A stretch of 64,000 nucleotides of DNA from CAVTQY01 sp963736975 (GTDB taxonomy: Bacteria; Pseudomonadota; Alphaproteobacteria; Acetobacterales; Acetobacteraceae). Below, piece after piece: positions 42,538 through 52,489 of this stretch. The first letter of the stretch is position 1, and each line of letters starts with the position of its first letter. The notes beneath the pieces are model-generated. The model ran no database searches. It saw nothing but the letters and a program-made list of their open reading frames with translations, and was not told the origin of the DNA. The translations under genes and the position numbers were made by a program. Location: contig CAVTQY010000001.1 of the NCBI GenBank assembly GCA_963736975.1, positions 3,224,001-3,288,000 on the forward strand. The letters are read 5' to 3'.

Positions 42538-44217
42538 CTACGATCGGTGAAACAGGGCGGCCAGCTCGGCGGGCGTGAAGCGCAGTACGGTCGGTCGCCC
42601 GTGGCTGCACGTCGCGGCGCGGGGCGTTGCCTCCATCCGGCGCAAAAGCGCGTCCATCTCCGCGTGCGTCAGCCGCCGTCCGGCGCGGATCGAGCCGTGG
42701 CAAGCGAGCCGCGCGATCACCGCATCGAGCCGCGCAGCCAGTGCGGTGGTTTCATCCGTATCGGCCAGTTCCTCAGCCAAGTCGCGCACGAGCGGCGCCG
42801 GATCCGGGGCGCCGAGGGCGGCCGGCAAGGCACGCACCAACACCGCGCCAGGGCCGAACGGTTCCAGTGCGAGACCGAGCCGCGCCAGCGCCGGCGCGTG
42901 CGCCGCAAGTCGCGCCGCATCCGCCGCCGGCAGGTCAATGACCGCTGGCACCAACAGAGGCTGTGCGCGCACCTCGCCGGCCAGCATCTGCTCGCGCAGT
43001 GCCTCATGCGTCAGCCGTTCATGCGCGGCGTGCTGATCGACCAGAATGAGGCTGCCATCCGCCGCCAGGGCGATGACGTAGGTGTCGTGCACCTGGCCGA
43101 GCGGCGCGCCCAGTGGATGGTCCGGGCGCGGCTGCGGGACCGGCAGCGGACGCGCGGCGGGCGGCGCCGCGAGAGCCAGCTGTGCCTCGGCGAGGCCGGG
43201 CAAGGGCATTGCCCGGATAGCGCCTGCCGAGGGCCGCGGTGCGGCGAGCGCGAGCGCCGGCCGGTGCGCCGGCACCACGCCGGCCGCACCGGAGAGCGCC
43301 CGGCCGATCGCGCCGATCAGAAGGCCGCGCACCGCGCCGGGATCGCGGAAGCGCAGCTCGGCTTTGGTTGGATGCACGTTGACGTCGAGTTCCTCGGCGG
43401 GCAGGTCGAGCCAGAGCGCCACGACGGGATGCCGTCCGGCCGCGATTACGTCTCGATAGCCCACGCGAACCGCGGTGCGCAGCACGGGGTCGGCAACCGG
43501 CCGGCTGTTCACCGTCAGCGCCTGGGCGGCGGCGGTGGCGCGGGTCACGGTCGGCGCGGCGATAAAGCCGGTGAGGCGCAGGGTGCCGCGCTCCGCTTCG
43601 ACCGGGAACAAGGCGGCGGCGGCTTCGGGGCCAAACAGCGCGGCCGTTCGGGCGGCGCGGTCCTGTGCCGGCAGATCGAAGACGACCCGGCTGTCGGTTT
43701 GCAGCCGGAACGCTACGCCCGGGGCTGCGAGCGCCAGTCGGCGGAGCGCCGTCTCGGCATGCTCCGCCTCGGTCGAGGGCTGCTTGAGGAATTTGCGCCT
43801 GGCCGGGGTGGCGAAGAAGATATCCTGCACCACCACCCGAGTGCCGAGCGGACCGGCCGCCGGCGTGACCTCGGACAGTGCGCCGCCTTCCAGGCGGATA
43901 GCGTGCGCGTAGGGCGCGCCGGGCGGGCGCGAGCTGATCGAGAGGCGTGCGGCGGCGCCGATCGAGGGCAGCGCCTCGCCGCGAAAGCCGAGCGTGGTGA
44001 TGCGGCTCAGGTCCTCGGCGCGATCGCCGGGCAGCTTGGAGGTGGCGTGGCGCTGCACGGCAAGCGCTAGCTCGGCGGCGTCCATGCCGCACCCGTCATC
44101 GGCGACTTCGATGCGGTCGATGCCGCCGCCTTCCAGCGCCACGGCGATGCGTCGCGCGCCGGCGTCCAGCGCGTTCTCGACTAGCTCCTTCACCGCGGCT
44201 GCCGGCCGCTCGATCAC
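42538..44217 (-). CDS. mutL: DNA mismatch repair protein MutL, N-terminus separated by a frameshift
   Basis: This GHKL ATPase of mismatch repair has IERPAAAVKELVENALDAGA, EVADDGCGMDAAELALAVQRH and LGFRGEALPSIG. The C-terminal endonuclease motif is DQHAAHERLTHE, fitting DQHA-x2-E-x4-E, with ACHGSIRAG and CSHGRPTVL. The frame shown begins at a GTG at 44217. The natural start MPIRLLPE is in another frame from the ATG at 44272. Removing one base from the TTT at 44248-44250 (AAA on the coding strand) restores LPESVVNRIAAGEVIERP. As written, the true start cannot reach the ATPase. The GTG start would delete IAAGEV and the preceding strand, so function is doubtful. Confidence 0.88.
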   Translation of the reverse strand: MIERPAAAVKELVENALDAGARRIAVALEGGGIDRIEVADDGCGMDAAELALAVQRHATSKLPGDRAEDLSRITTLGFRGEALPSIGAAARLSISSRPPGAPYAHAIRLEGGALSEVTPAAGPLGTRVVVQDIFFATPARRKFLKQPSTEAEHAETALRRLALAAPGVAFRLQTDSRVVFDLPAQDRAARTAALFGPEAAAALFPVEAERGTLRLTGFIAAPTVTRATAAAQALTVNSRPVADPVLRTAVRVGYRDVIAAGRHPVVALWLDLPAEELDVNVHPTKAELRFRDPGAVRGLLIGAIGRALSGAAGVVPAHRPALALAAPRPSAGAIRAMPLPGLAEAQLALAAPPAARPLPVPQPRPDHPLGAPLGQVHDTYVIALAADGSLILVDQHAAHERLTHEALREQMLAGEVRAQPLLVPAVIDLPAADAARLAAHAPALARLGLALEPFGPGAVLVRALPAALGAPDPAPLVRDLAEELADTDETTALAARLDAVIARLACHGSIRAGRRLTHAEMDALLRRMEATPRAATCSHGRPTVLRFTPAELAALFHRS

Positions 44218-44326
44218 CTCGCCGGCGGCGATGCGGTTGACGACGGATTTCAGGAAGCAGCCGGATGGGCATAGGGACGATTTACCACACGCGCCCTCGG
44301 CGGCTCGGGGGGAAGTCTTTCTTCTT

Positions 44327-44899
44327 CTAGAAAATTCCCTGGAGCCAGCCGCGCGGTTTGGGCTGAATGATCGGCGTCTCGCCGGTGTCCGGGCTTTGGC
44401 CGAGCGCGGCGTTCTGGCGCAAGCGCTGTGCCTCGCGGGTCGGATCGACGACGATGCCAGGCTGCGGCGTCGGGCGCCAGAACATCAGCCGGTCGGCGAA
44501 GCCGCGGCCGTAACCCTTAGCGGCGTCCTGGCTAACCTCAGCGCGGATGTCCGCTGGAGCGGGTGGACCGGCCTGCGCCACCAGGGCTTCCTGCCCCGGG
44601 CTCATGCCGGTGGCCGGGGCGTTAAGCGCGGTCTGCGGGATCAGCGCCTGTTCCGCGGCCTCCTGGTCGGGCACGTCCTGGGGACGCGGCGCTCCGGGCC
44701 GAGGCGGGCGGATCGCATAATCGGGCGGCATGGCGAGCGGCGCCTGGGTGGTGACGCTGAATTCGTCGGGCGTGTCGCGGGTGAGGCCAAAGGTGCGCGA
44801 CAGCGAGCTGCCCGAGCAGCCGGCGAGCAGGAGGGTGGCACCGGCTAATATCAGCGGAACAGAAACCCGGGGAGCGTGGGTGCGGATGGTTGGCAACAT
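44327..44899 (-). CDS. DUF3035 family lipoprotein
   Basis: This 190-residue lipoprotein has signal VPLILAGATLLLAGC with lipobox LLAGC (Cys near residue 27), then TPDEFSVTTQAPLAMPPDY, the DUF3035 hallmark, and a Pro-rich body ending KPRGWLQGIF. The start is the ATG at 44899, with AGGA upstream; a more upstream ATG lacks a ribosome-binding site. It lies between lspA and mutL on the same strand, the standard alphaproteobacterial order. The signal peptidase encoded upstream would process it. Its exact role is unknown. Confidence 0.88.
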   Translation of the reverse strand: MLPTIRTHAPRVSVPLILAGATLLLAGCSGSSLSRTFGLTRDTPDEFSVTTQAPLAMPPDYAIRPPRPGAPRPQDVPDQEAAEQALIPQTALNAPATGMSPGQEALVAQAGPPAPADIRAEVSQDAAKGYGRGFADRLMFWRPTPQPGIVVDPTREAQRLRQNAALGQSPDTGETPIIQPKPRGWLQGIF

Positions 44900-44950
44900 G
44901 GCCAAATTCCTAAAGCCGGGTGGTGGGATTCGCAAGCGCGAAGCGGCTTT

Positions 44951-45469
44951 TCAGCCGGCGGACGCGTCGTTCGCGCGGTGCTCCGGGGCGTGGTCACGGC
45001 GGGTGAAGCGGGCGCCGAGGATCAGCGCGGCGACGCCGCAGACGATCGCGGCGTCGGCAACATTGAACACATACCATGACCAGTTGCCGAGATGCGCGTG
45101 GATGAAGTCGACCACGGCGCCGAAGCGCAACCGGTCGATGACATTGCCGACCGCACCGCCGGCGATAGCCCCCAGGGCGACAGCGGTGAGCCGGGTCTCG
45201 GCGCGGCGGAGCCAGAAGCCGAGCACGGCGACGATCACCAGGGCGAAAATGGCGAGGAGGGCGCCGCTGCCCGGGCCCAGACCGTTCAGCAGGCCGAAAG
45301 TGACGCCGCGGTTCCAGACCAGGGTGAAATCGAGCACCGGCAGCAGGCGCAATTGGCCGATTCGCGGCAGGCGCAGGATATCAAGCACCCAGTATTTGCT
45401 GGCCTGGTCAGCGGCCAGCACGACCAGCGCAGCGGCAAGGCCGAGCCTGGTGTGTCGGCCGCTTGTCAT
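44951..45469 (-). CDS. lspA: Lipoprotein signal peptidase II
   Basis: This 172-residue, four-helix aspartic protease removes signal peptides from lipoproteins. Motifs are AADQASKYWV, VWNRGVTFGLL, GGAVGNVIDRLRFGAVVDFI (first catalytic Asp region) and YVFNVADAAIVCG (second catalytic Asp). The ATG at 45469 overlaps the ileS stop by four bases (ATGA), a widely conserved ileS-lspA arrangement. The substrate-like DUF3035 lipoprotein is encoded directly downstream. Confidence 0.95.
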   Translation of the reverse strand: MTSGRHTRLGLAAALVVLAADQASKYWVLDILRLPRIGQLRLLPVLDFTLVWNRGVTFGLLNGLGPGSGALLAIFALVIVAVLGFWLRRAETRLTAVALGAIAGGAVGNVIDRLRFGAVVDFIHAHLGNWSWYVFNVADAAIVCGVAALILGARFTRRDHAPEHRANDASAG

Positions 45470-48264
45470 GCCGCGGCCTGACAAACCAGGCCTGACTCGA
45501 CCGCGTCCACGCAGCGGGCGCAGAGCGCGGGATGGCGCGGCTGCTGGCCAACTTCCGGCAGCACGCGCCAGCAGCGGGCGCATTTGGCGCCGGGTGCCTT
45601 CGCAACCACCGCCATCGACTCGCCTGTGCCGAGTGTCGTTGTGAGTGACGATACGATCGCTATTTCCGTCCATTGATCGGGCCGCAGAATGGTTTCATCG
45701 CCCGCATCGAGCGGCAGTGTGACCGTAGCCTCGAGCGACGAGCCGATCAGATTGGCGCGACGGGCTTCTTCCAGCGGCACCGTGATTCGTCGGCGGATCT
45801 CGCGGATACGTGCCCATTTTTCTGCCAACGCGTCATGGCGCCATGCTGCCGGGATGGGTGGAAACAGTTGCAGATGCACGCTGTCTTGCTCGCCGAAGCG
45901 AGCGGTCCAGGCCTCCTCGGCGGTGAAACAGAGGACCGGGGCGAGCCACGTGGTCAGGCATCGGTGCAGATGGTCGAGCACCGTGCGCGCGGCACGGCGG
46001 CGCGGCGAATCCGGCCGGTCGCAATAGAGCGCGTCCTTGCGGATATCGAAATAGAAGGCCGAGAGATCAGTGGCGCAGAAGTTGTGCAGCTCGGGATAGA
46101 CGCCGGTCCAATCGTAGCTTTCGGTGGCGGCGCGAATGCGCTGATCGAGTTCCGTCAGCCGATGCAGCACCCAGCGTTCCAGCTCAGGCATCTCGGCTTC
46201 CGATACGCTTTCGGCCTCGGTGAAGCCGTCGAGCGAACCGAGCAGCCAGCGCAGCGTGTTGCGCAGCCGGCGATAGAGTTCCGCGGTCTGTTTCAGAATC
46301 TCCGGGCCGATGCGGAGATCCTCGGTGGTATCGGACATCATCACCCAGAGCCGCAAGATGTCGGCGCCATACTGATCGGCGACGTCCTGCGGGGCCACGA
46401 CGTTGCCGAGCGATTTCGACATTTTGCGGCCTTGCTCGTCGAGCACGAATCCGTGCGTCAGCACCGCCTTGAACGGCGCCCGGCCGCGTGTGCCGACGGC
46501 TTCCTTGAGCGAACTCTGGAACCAGCCGCGATGCTGGTCGGAGCCTTCCAGATAGAGATCGGCCGGCCAGGGTAAGCCGCGGGCCTCCAGCACGAAGGCG
46601 TGGGTCGAGCCTGACTCGAACCATACTTCGACGATGTCTTTCACCTGCTCGTAATCGGCGGGATCCCGGTCGTTGCCGAGGAAACGGGAGGGCGGGGAGG
46701 AGAACCAGGCGTCCGAGCCTTCTTCGGTAAAGGCGTGGACGATACGCGCCACTACGGCCGGATCGTGCAGCGGCTCGCCGGTACGTTTATCGACAAAGAC
46801 GGTGATCGGTACGCCCCAGGCACGCTGGCGGCTCACGCACCAGTCCGGTGCTGCCGCCATCATCGCGGTAATGCGGTTGCGGCCGGTTTCCGGGACGAAA
46901 TATGCCTCGCTGATCGCTGCCAGCGAACGTTCGCGCAGCCGTTCCGGTCCATCCATGCGGATGAACCATTGGGCGGTGGCACGGAAAATCAGCGGCGCCT
47001 TGGAGCGCCAGGAATGCGGGTAGGAATGCACGAGCTTGCCGCGGGCAAGCAACGCGTCTGCCTCGGTGAGCGCAGTGCAGATCGGATCGGCCGCCTTATA
47101 GACATGCAGGTCGGCAAACAGCGGCACCCATTTGTTGAACCTGCCGTCAGGGCCGACCGCGTCAGGGATTTCCAGCCCGTGCGCGCGGCCGAGATCGAAG
47201 TCCTCCTCGCCGTGACCGGGAGCAATATGCACGAAACCGGTGCCGGCCTCGGTGGTGACGAAATCGCCGAACAGCACCGGCACGTCATGGTCGTAGCCGC
47301 GCCCGCGGAGCGGGTGGGCGGTAACTGTACCTTCCAGCGCTGCACCTTTAAGCAGCCGGACCACCGTGTGGGTGGCGATGCCGGCTTGCTGAGCGAAATC
47401 CGGTAGCAGGGCCAGCGCGACCAGCAGACGGTCGCCGGCACGGGCCAGCGAGTCGGCTTGGACCGCATCGACATGAATCAGCGCGTAATCGAACTCCCGC
47501 CCGGCGGCGATGGCGCGGTTGCCTGGCATGGTCCAGGGCGTCGTGGTCCAGATCACCACCGCGGCGCCGGCGAGATCGACGCTCGGGGCACGGACGATCG
47601 GAAACCGCACCCAGATCTGGGTGGAGGTGTGGTCGTGGTACTCGACCTCGGCCTCGGCCAGCGCGGTTTTTTCCACCGGCGACCACAGCACCGGGCGAAG
47701 GCCGCGGAACAGGCCGCCGTTCAGCAGGAACTTGCAGACCTCGCCGGCGATTGCCGCTTCCGAGGCGAAATCCATGGTGGCGTAGCGCGCCGCCCAGTCG
47801 CCTTCGACCCCGAGCCGGCGGAATTCCTGCCGCTGCACCGCCATCCACCGCGCGGCGTAGTCGCGGCACTCGGCGCGGAGCTGCAGGATCGGCACGGAAT
47901 CCTTGTCGCGGCCCTCAGCGCGGTACTGCTCCTCGATCTTCCACTCGATCGGCAGGCCGTGGCAGTCCCAGCCGGGGATATAATCCGCGTCATAGCCGGC
48001 CATCTGGCGGGTTCGGTTGACAACGTCCTTGAGGATCTTGTTGAGGCCGGTGCCGATATGGATGTTGCCGTTGGCGTAGGGCGGCCCGTCATGCAGGATG
48101 AATTTCGGCCGGCCGTCCGAGGCCGCGCGCAACCTGCCCCACAGGTCCATGCTGTCCCAGCGGGCCAGGATCTGCGGCTCCTTCTTTGGCAGATCGCCGC
48201 GCATTGGGAAACTTGTGCGCGGTAAAAACACAGTATCGCGATAGTCGCGGGCGGTGTCGGTCAT
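45466..48264 (-). CDS. ileS: Isoleucyl-tRNA synthetase
   Basis: This 932-residue class Ia synthetase has the HIGH motif as NGNIHIGTGLNK near residue 60, the KMSKS motif as GRKMSKSLGNVVAP, the editing domain between, and a C-terminal zinc finger CARCWRVLPEVG...CARCVDAV. It charges tRNA-Ile with isoleucine. The start is the ATG at 48264; an upstream in-frame extension has no conserved sequence. It heads the ileS-lspA-DUF3035-mutL run. The frame is intact throughout, which matters when judging the frameshift pattern of the window. Confidence 0.96.
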   Translation of the reverse strand: MTDTARDYRDTVFLPRTSFPMRGDLPKKEPQILARWDSMDLWGRLRAASDGRPKFILHDGPPYANGNIHIGTGLNKILKDVVNRTRQMAGYDADYIPGWDCHGLPIEWKIEEQYRAEGRDKDSVPILQLRAECRDYAARWMAVQRQEFRRLGVEGDWAARYATMDFASEAAIAGEVCKFLLNGGLFRGLRPVLWSPVEKTALAEAEVEYHDHTSTQIWVRFPIVRAPSVDLAGAAVVIWTTTPWTMPGNRAIAAGREFDYALIHVDAVQADSLARAGDRLLVALALLPDFAQQAGIATHTVVRLLKGAALEGTVTAHPLRGRGYDHDVPVLFGDFVTTEAGTGFVHIAPGHGEEDFDLGRAHGLEIPDAVGPDGRFNKWVPLFADLHVYKAADPICTALTEADALLARGKLVHSYPHSWRSKAPLIFRATAQWFIRMDGPERLRERSLAAISEAYFVPETGRNRITAMMAAAPDWCVSRQRAWGVPITVFVDKRTGEPLHDPAVVARIVHAFTEEGSDAWFSSPPSRFLGNDRDPADYEQVKDIVEVWFESGSTHAFVLEARGLPWPADLYLEGSDQHRGWFQSSLKEAVGTRGRAPFKAVLTHGFVLDEQGRKMSKSLGNVVAPQDVADQYGADILRLWVMMSDTTEDLRIGPEILKQTAELYRRLRNTLRWLLGSLDGFTEAESVSEAEMPELERWVLHRLTELDQRIRAATESYDWTGVYPELHNFCATDLSAFYFDIRKDALYCDRPDSPRRRAARTVLDHLHRCLTTWLAPVLCFTAEEAWTARFGEQDSVHLQLFPPIPAAWRHDALAEKWARIREIRRRITVPLEEARRANLIGSSLEATVTLPLDAGDETILRPDQWTEIAIVSSLTTTLGTGESMAVVAKAPGAKCARCWRVLPEVGQQPRHPALCARCVDAVESGLVCQAAA

Positions 48265-48456
48265 GGGGATGTTCCGGAACTCGGGGTAACGCGCGTGGGC
48301 AGGCCGGCGCCGGTCAGCGCGGCGCCGGGGCAATAATTCGCGCGAGCCGGGTCCCAGGATGCATGCCCTGAGTATGTGCAGTCGGGCGCGCGAGGGTCAA
48401 GTTTAGAGCGCGGCGCGCATTGATCTTCGTCGTGATCTCTGCCCCCTTCTCGGCCC

Positions 48457-50436
48457 ATGCTCCGCACCCTGCTGATCGCCAACCGCGGCGAGATCGCCTG
48501 CCGCATAACCCGAACCGCGCGGCGCATGGGGATCGAGATCGCCGCGGTCTATTCGGAGGCTGACGCGGGCGCGCTGCATGTCCAGGTCGCCGACCGGGCG
48601 GTGGCGATCGGGCCGGCGCCGGCGCGGGCGAGCTACCTGAACATCCTGGCGATCATCGGCGCCGCCCGGGCGAGCGGCGCCGATGCTGTCCACCCGGGCT
48701 ACGGGTTCCTGGCGGAAAATGCCGATTTCGCCGAGGCCTGCGCCGAGGCGGGGCTGATCTTCGTCGGGCCTCCACCGGCGGCGATGCGCGCCATGGGGTC
48801 GAAAGCGGCTGCCAAGGCGCTGATGCAGACGGCCGGCGTGCCGGTGCTGCCCGGCTATCATGGCACGGCGCAGGAAGCCGCGTTGCTGGCCGAACAGGCA
48901 GGGCGGATCGGCTTTCCGGTGGTGATCAAGGCGGTCGCCGGGGGCGGCGGGCGCGGCATGCGGGTGGTCGCGCGCGCGGGCGATTTCGCCGCCGCGCTGG
49001 CCGCCGCGCAGCAGGAATCGGCCGCGGCCTTCGGCGATGACCGGGTGTTGATCGAACGCTATCTGCAACGGCCGCGGCATATCGAGGTGCAGGTCTTCGC
49101 CGACACGCACGGCAATGTCGTGCATCTGTTTGAGCGCGACTGCTCGGCGCAGCGCCGGCACCAGAAGGTGATCGAGGAAGCGCCGGCGCGGCTCGATCCG
49201 GCGCGGCGCGCGGCGATGGCGGAGGCGGCGATCGCGGCGGCGCGGGCGGTCGGCTATGTCAGCGCCGGCACGGTGGAGTTCATCACCGATGCCGCGGGCT
49301 TCTACTTCCTGGAGATGAACACCCGCCTGCAGGTCGAACATCCGGTCACCGAGATGATCACCGGTTTCGACCTGGTGGAATGGCAGTTGCGCGTCGCCGC
49401 CGGCGAGGCGCTGCCGGTTGCCCAGCCGGAGATCCGCATCGACGGCCATGCGATCGAGGCGCGCATCTACGCCGAGGATCCGGCGCGCGATTTCGCGCCC
49501 TCGACCGGGCGGATCACGGCGCTCAGCTTTCCGGAGGGCGCGCGCGTCGATGCCGGGGTGCGCGCCGGCGATACGGTTTCCGTGCATTACGACGCGCTGC
49601 TGGCAAAACTGGTCTGCCACGGCGCAACGCGGGCGGAAGCGATCGGCCGGCTGCGCCACGCCCTGGCCGCGACGCTGGTCGGCGGCGTGGCGAGCAACCT
49701 CGACCTATTGTTTCGCCTGATATCGAATCCCTGGTTCGCGGACGGCATCGATACCGGTTTTATCGCCCGCCATGCCGAGACTCTGTTGGCGCCGCTGGCC
49801 GCCACGCCGGAAACACTGGCGCTGGGGGCGCTTTGCGTTCTGGCGGAAGAGGCAGAAGCGGGCGCGCGCGAGGCGGTGGCGAGCGCTGATCCGTGGTCGC
49901 CCTGGCACGTTCGGGATGGGTGGTGGCTGAACGCGACGCCCGAACGTGAGCTGAGCTTCGTCGCCGGCGGGCAATGCTACCGTGTGCGGGTTCGTCGCGA
50001 GGGGATGGCATGGCGTGTTTCGGCCGGCGAGCGAGTGATGCGCGGCGCGGGGGCGCGCGACGACGATGGTTGGCTGACTGTCACATTGGACGGCGTGCGG
50101 GAACGGGTGGGATGTGTCCGTGAGGGTGATGCGCTCATGTTGCGTTGGCGCGGCGAGACATGGGTGCTCGGCCTGTCCGATCCCGAAGCAGCGGCGGAAC
50201 TGGCTGATGAGGTCGGCGGGAAGTTGGTGGCGCCGATCACCGGGCAGGTAACAGCGTTGCATGCTGCTCCCGGGCAGGCGGTGGCGCGCGGCGATACTCT
50301 GGTGGTACTCGAGGCCATGAAGACGGTGTTCCGGCTGGCGGCCCTGGCCGATGGCGTCGTGGCAGACGTGGCCTGCGGCGCTGGACAAACAGTGGAGGAG
50401 GGCCAGCTTCTGGTCCGCTTCGCCGAGCCGAGCTGA
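48457..50436 (+). CDS. Biotin-dependent acyl-CoA carboxylase alpha subunit (methylcrotonyl-CoA carboxylase-like)
   Basis: This 659-residue protein has a biotin carboxylase domain (LLIANRGEIACRITRTARRMG, AVAGGGGRGMRVV, EMNTRLQVEHPVTEMITG), a middle BT-like domain, and a C-terminal biotin carrier domain with biotinylation site VLEAMKTVF near residue 624. The order matches methylcrotonyl-CoA or acyl-CoA carboxylase alpha chains. It carboxylates biotin with ATP and bicarbonate. No beta (carboxyltransferase) gene is adjacent, so MccA, PccA or a related role cannot be fixed. It is divergent from ileS. Confidence 0.9.
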   Translation: MLRTLLIANRGEIACRITRTARRMGIEIAAVYSEADAGALHVQVADRAVAIGPAPARASYLNILAIIGAARASGADAVHPGYGFLAENADFAEACAEAGLIFVGPPPAAMRAMGSKAAAKALMQTAGVPVLPGYHGTAQEAALLAEQAGRIGFPVVIKAVAGGGGRGMRVVARAGDFAAALAAAQQESAAAFGDDRVLIERYLQRPRHIEVQVFADTHGNVVHLFERDCSAQRRHQKVIEEAPARLDPARRAAMAEAAIAAARAVGYVSAGTVEFITDAAGFYFLEMNTRLQVEHPVTEMITGFDLVEWQLRVAAGEALPVAQPEIRIDGHAIEARIYAEDPARDFAPSTGRITALSFPEGARVDAGVRAGDTVSVHYDALLAKLVCHGATRAEAIGRLRHALAATLVGGVASNLDLLFRLISNPWFADGIDTGFIARHAETLLAPLAATPETLALGALCVLAEEAEAGAREAVASADPWSPWHVRDGWWLNATPERELSFVAGGQCYRVRVRREGMAWRVSAGERVMRGAGARDDDGWLTVTLDGVRERVGCVREGDALMLRWRGETWVLGLSDPEAAAELADEVGGKLVAPITGQVTALHAAPGQAVARGDTLVVLEAMKTVFRLAALADGVVADVACGAGQTVEEGQLLVRFAEPS

Positions 50437-50532
50437 GCGCGGATATTGCGCCTGTCACGGCGCCCGGCCAGAGTGTGCCGAGGCGGGCGAAAGGGCTCGC
50501 TGAGCCATTTGCTTATGTCGAGGGAGAAACGA

Positions 50533-51720
50533 ATGATCGGCAGACGAGCGATCCTCGCCGGCGGGGTCGCCGCCACGGGTTTTGTCGCTGTCAGGCGGCC
50601 TCGGGGCGCGCCGGTGCTCAAGATCGGCAACACCATGCCCTATAGCGGGCCGGCGTCATCGTATGGCGCGATCGGCAAGACCGAGACCGCCTATTTCAAG
50701 ATGCTGAACGAGCAGGGCGGCGTGGGCGGTCACACGATCGATTTCATTTCCCTGGATGACGGGTATCTACCGCCACGTACCGTCGAGGACGTGCGCCGGC
50801 TGGTCGAGGAGGAGAAGGTCGATTTCCTGTTCAACACGCTCGGCACACCCACCAACACCGCAATCGAACGCTATTTGAACCATGCAAAAGTGCCGCAACT
50901 GTTCGTCGCGACGGGCGCCGACAAATGGGGCGACTACAAACAGTATCCCTGGACGATCGGCCTACAGCCGAGCTACCGAACCGAGGCACAGATCTACGCG
51001 AAATACACACTGGCCCAAAAGCCCGACGCCAAGATCGGGTTCTTGTATCAGAATGATGATTTCGGCAAGGACTATCTCACCGGGGCGCGCGACATTCTTG
51101 GCAACAACTGGGACAAATACGTGGTGAAATCGGTGTCCTACGAGGTGACCGACCCCACTATCGATTCGCAGGTGACCGCACTACAGCAAAGCGGAGCGGA
51201 CGTGCTGATTGCTGCCACCGCGCCGAAACAGGCGGCGCAATGCATCCGTGCGGTGCACGACCTCAACTGGCATCCGATGTTCTTCATGACCAATGTCTCC
51301 ATCTCGGCCGGGTCGGTGATGCAACCGGCCGGGGCGGAAAACGGCGTCGGTATCATCACCAGCGGCTGGCTGAAGGACAACACCGATCCGGCCTGGGCGA
51401 ATGATGCCGGGATGAACGAATGGCGCGGCTTCATGGCGAAGGAGATGCCGGGGGCCGACCTGAACGACAACAATTTCGTTTATGGGTACACGGCGAGCAA
51501 GGTAATGCACCATGTGCTGGTTGCGTGCAGAGGCAGCTTCTCACGCGAAGACGTGATGAAGCAGGCCACCAGCATCGCGACTCTGGAGGTGCCCACCTTG
51601 CTGCCCGGGGTCAAGGTCTCGACCAGCCCGACGAATTACCACCCGATCCGGGCCATGCAGCTTCAGCGCTGGGACGGCAAGACCTGGGTACGCTTCGGCG
51701 AGGTGATTGAGGGCCGATGA
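50533..51720 (+). CDS. Liv-type ABC transporter periplasmic binding protein
   Basis: This 395-residue receptor of the Peripla_BP_6 family has a signal peptide starting MIGRRAILAGGVAATGFVAV, with a Tat-like RR. Mature motifs are LKIGNTMPYSGPASSYGAIG, DDGYLPPRTVEDVRRLVE and IGFLYQNDDFGKDYLTGAR. The ATG at 50533 follows GAGGGAGA. No permease or ATPase is adjacent: the mobile-element region begins right after. It may serve the Liv transporter at 1.6-6 kb, whose own receptor is frameshifted, or a transporter elsewhere. Confidence 0.9.
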   Translation: MIGRRAILAGGVAATGFVAVRRPRGAPVLKIGNTMPYSGPASSYGAIGKTETAYFKMLNEQGGVGGHTIDFISLDDGYLPPRTVEDVRRLVEEEKVDFLFNTLGTPTNTAIERYLNHAKVPQLFVATGADKWGDYKQYPWTIGLQPSYRTEAQIYAKYTLAQKPDAKIGFLYQNDDFGKDYLTGARDILGNNWDKYVVKSVSYEVTDPTIDSQVTALQQSGADVLIAATAPKQAAQCIRAVHDLNWHPMFFMTNVSISAGSVMQPAGAENGVGIITSGWLKDNTDPAWANDAGMNEWRGFMAKEMPGADLNDNNFVYGYTASKVMHHVLVACRGSFSREDVMKQATSIATLEVPTLLPGVKVSTSPTNYHPIRAMQLQRWDGKTWVRFGEVIEGR

Positions 51721-52489
51721 GGATCTCAAAGTCCTCTCTGATCGGGTGTCTGGGGTCGAGCTGTTCCTCGTACCGACAGCCATTTCCGCAGATTACTCGC
51801 TTCTCTTCGCGGTCGGGGCTTGGCCGCCGCATGATGGGGTGAGAAGAGCGAGGCGTCTCAATCTGTCCCGCGACCTTCGGGGCATTGCTGCCCTCCGGCT
51901 CCGGACGCTCAGCGAGATCGCCTCGCCCATCGTCCCCACGGGAACGACGCGGTTCCGCCCTCATCAGGCGGGAACTGAAACTCCTCTCGTCATGCAGGGG
52001 TTACCGACGCCGCGGTTTGTTTGGCCCGACGGAACTCGGTGCCGTCAGCCCATATGCGGTGTAGGATCATTGCCAGTTTGCGGGCGACTGCCACACGTGC
52101 GCGCGCCATGCCTCGGCGTTTGGCGATATTCATGCCCCAAGCCCGCAAAGCCGAGCATTTGGTGCTGCGGATCAACAGCGAATGGGCGGCTTCGTATAGC
52201 GCGGTTCGAGCCGGCTCATCGCCGCACCGGCTGATCCGGCCCTGCACATCGGTCTCCCCGGATTGGTAGCGCCTGGGCGTCAAGCCGAGGTGTGCGCCAA
52301 CGTCGCGCGATCGGCGGAAGCGATCCGGCCGATCGATCGTGGCGGGGAACGCAAGGGCGGTGAATGGCCCGACACCTTGCACGGTCATCAGCCGCCGGCA
52401 TGTTGGCTCGATACGCACCGCGTCGAGCACACGCTTGGTGAGCTGGTCGGTTTCTTGCGTCATTACGACGATGCCCGACAGCAGTGATA

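Noticed and set aside
42478..44070. Plus-strand 530-codon frame opposite mutL
   Set aside because: Antisense shadow of a gene with full GHKL and endonuclease motifs.
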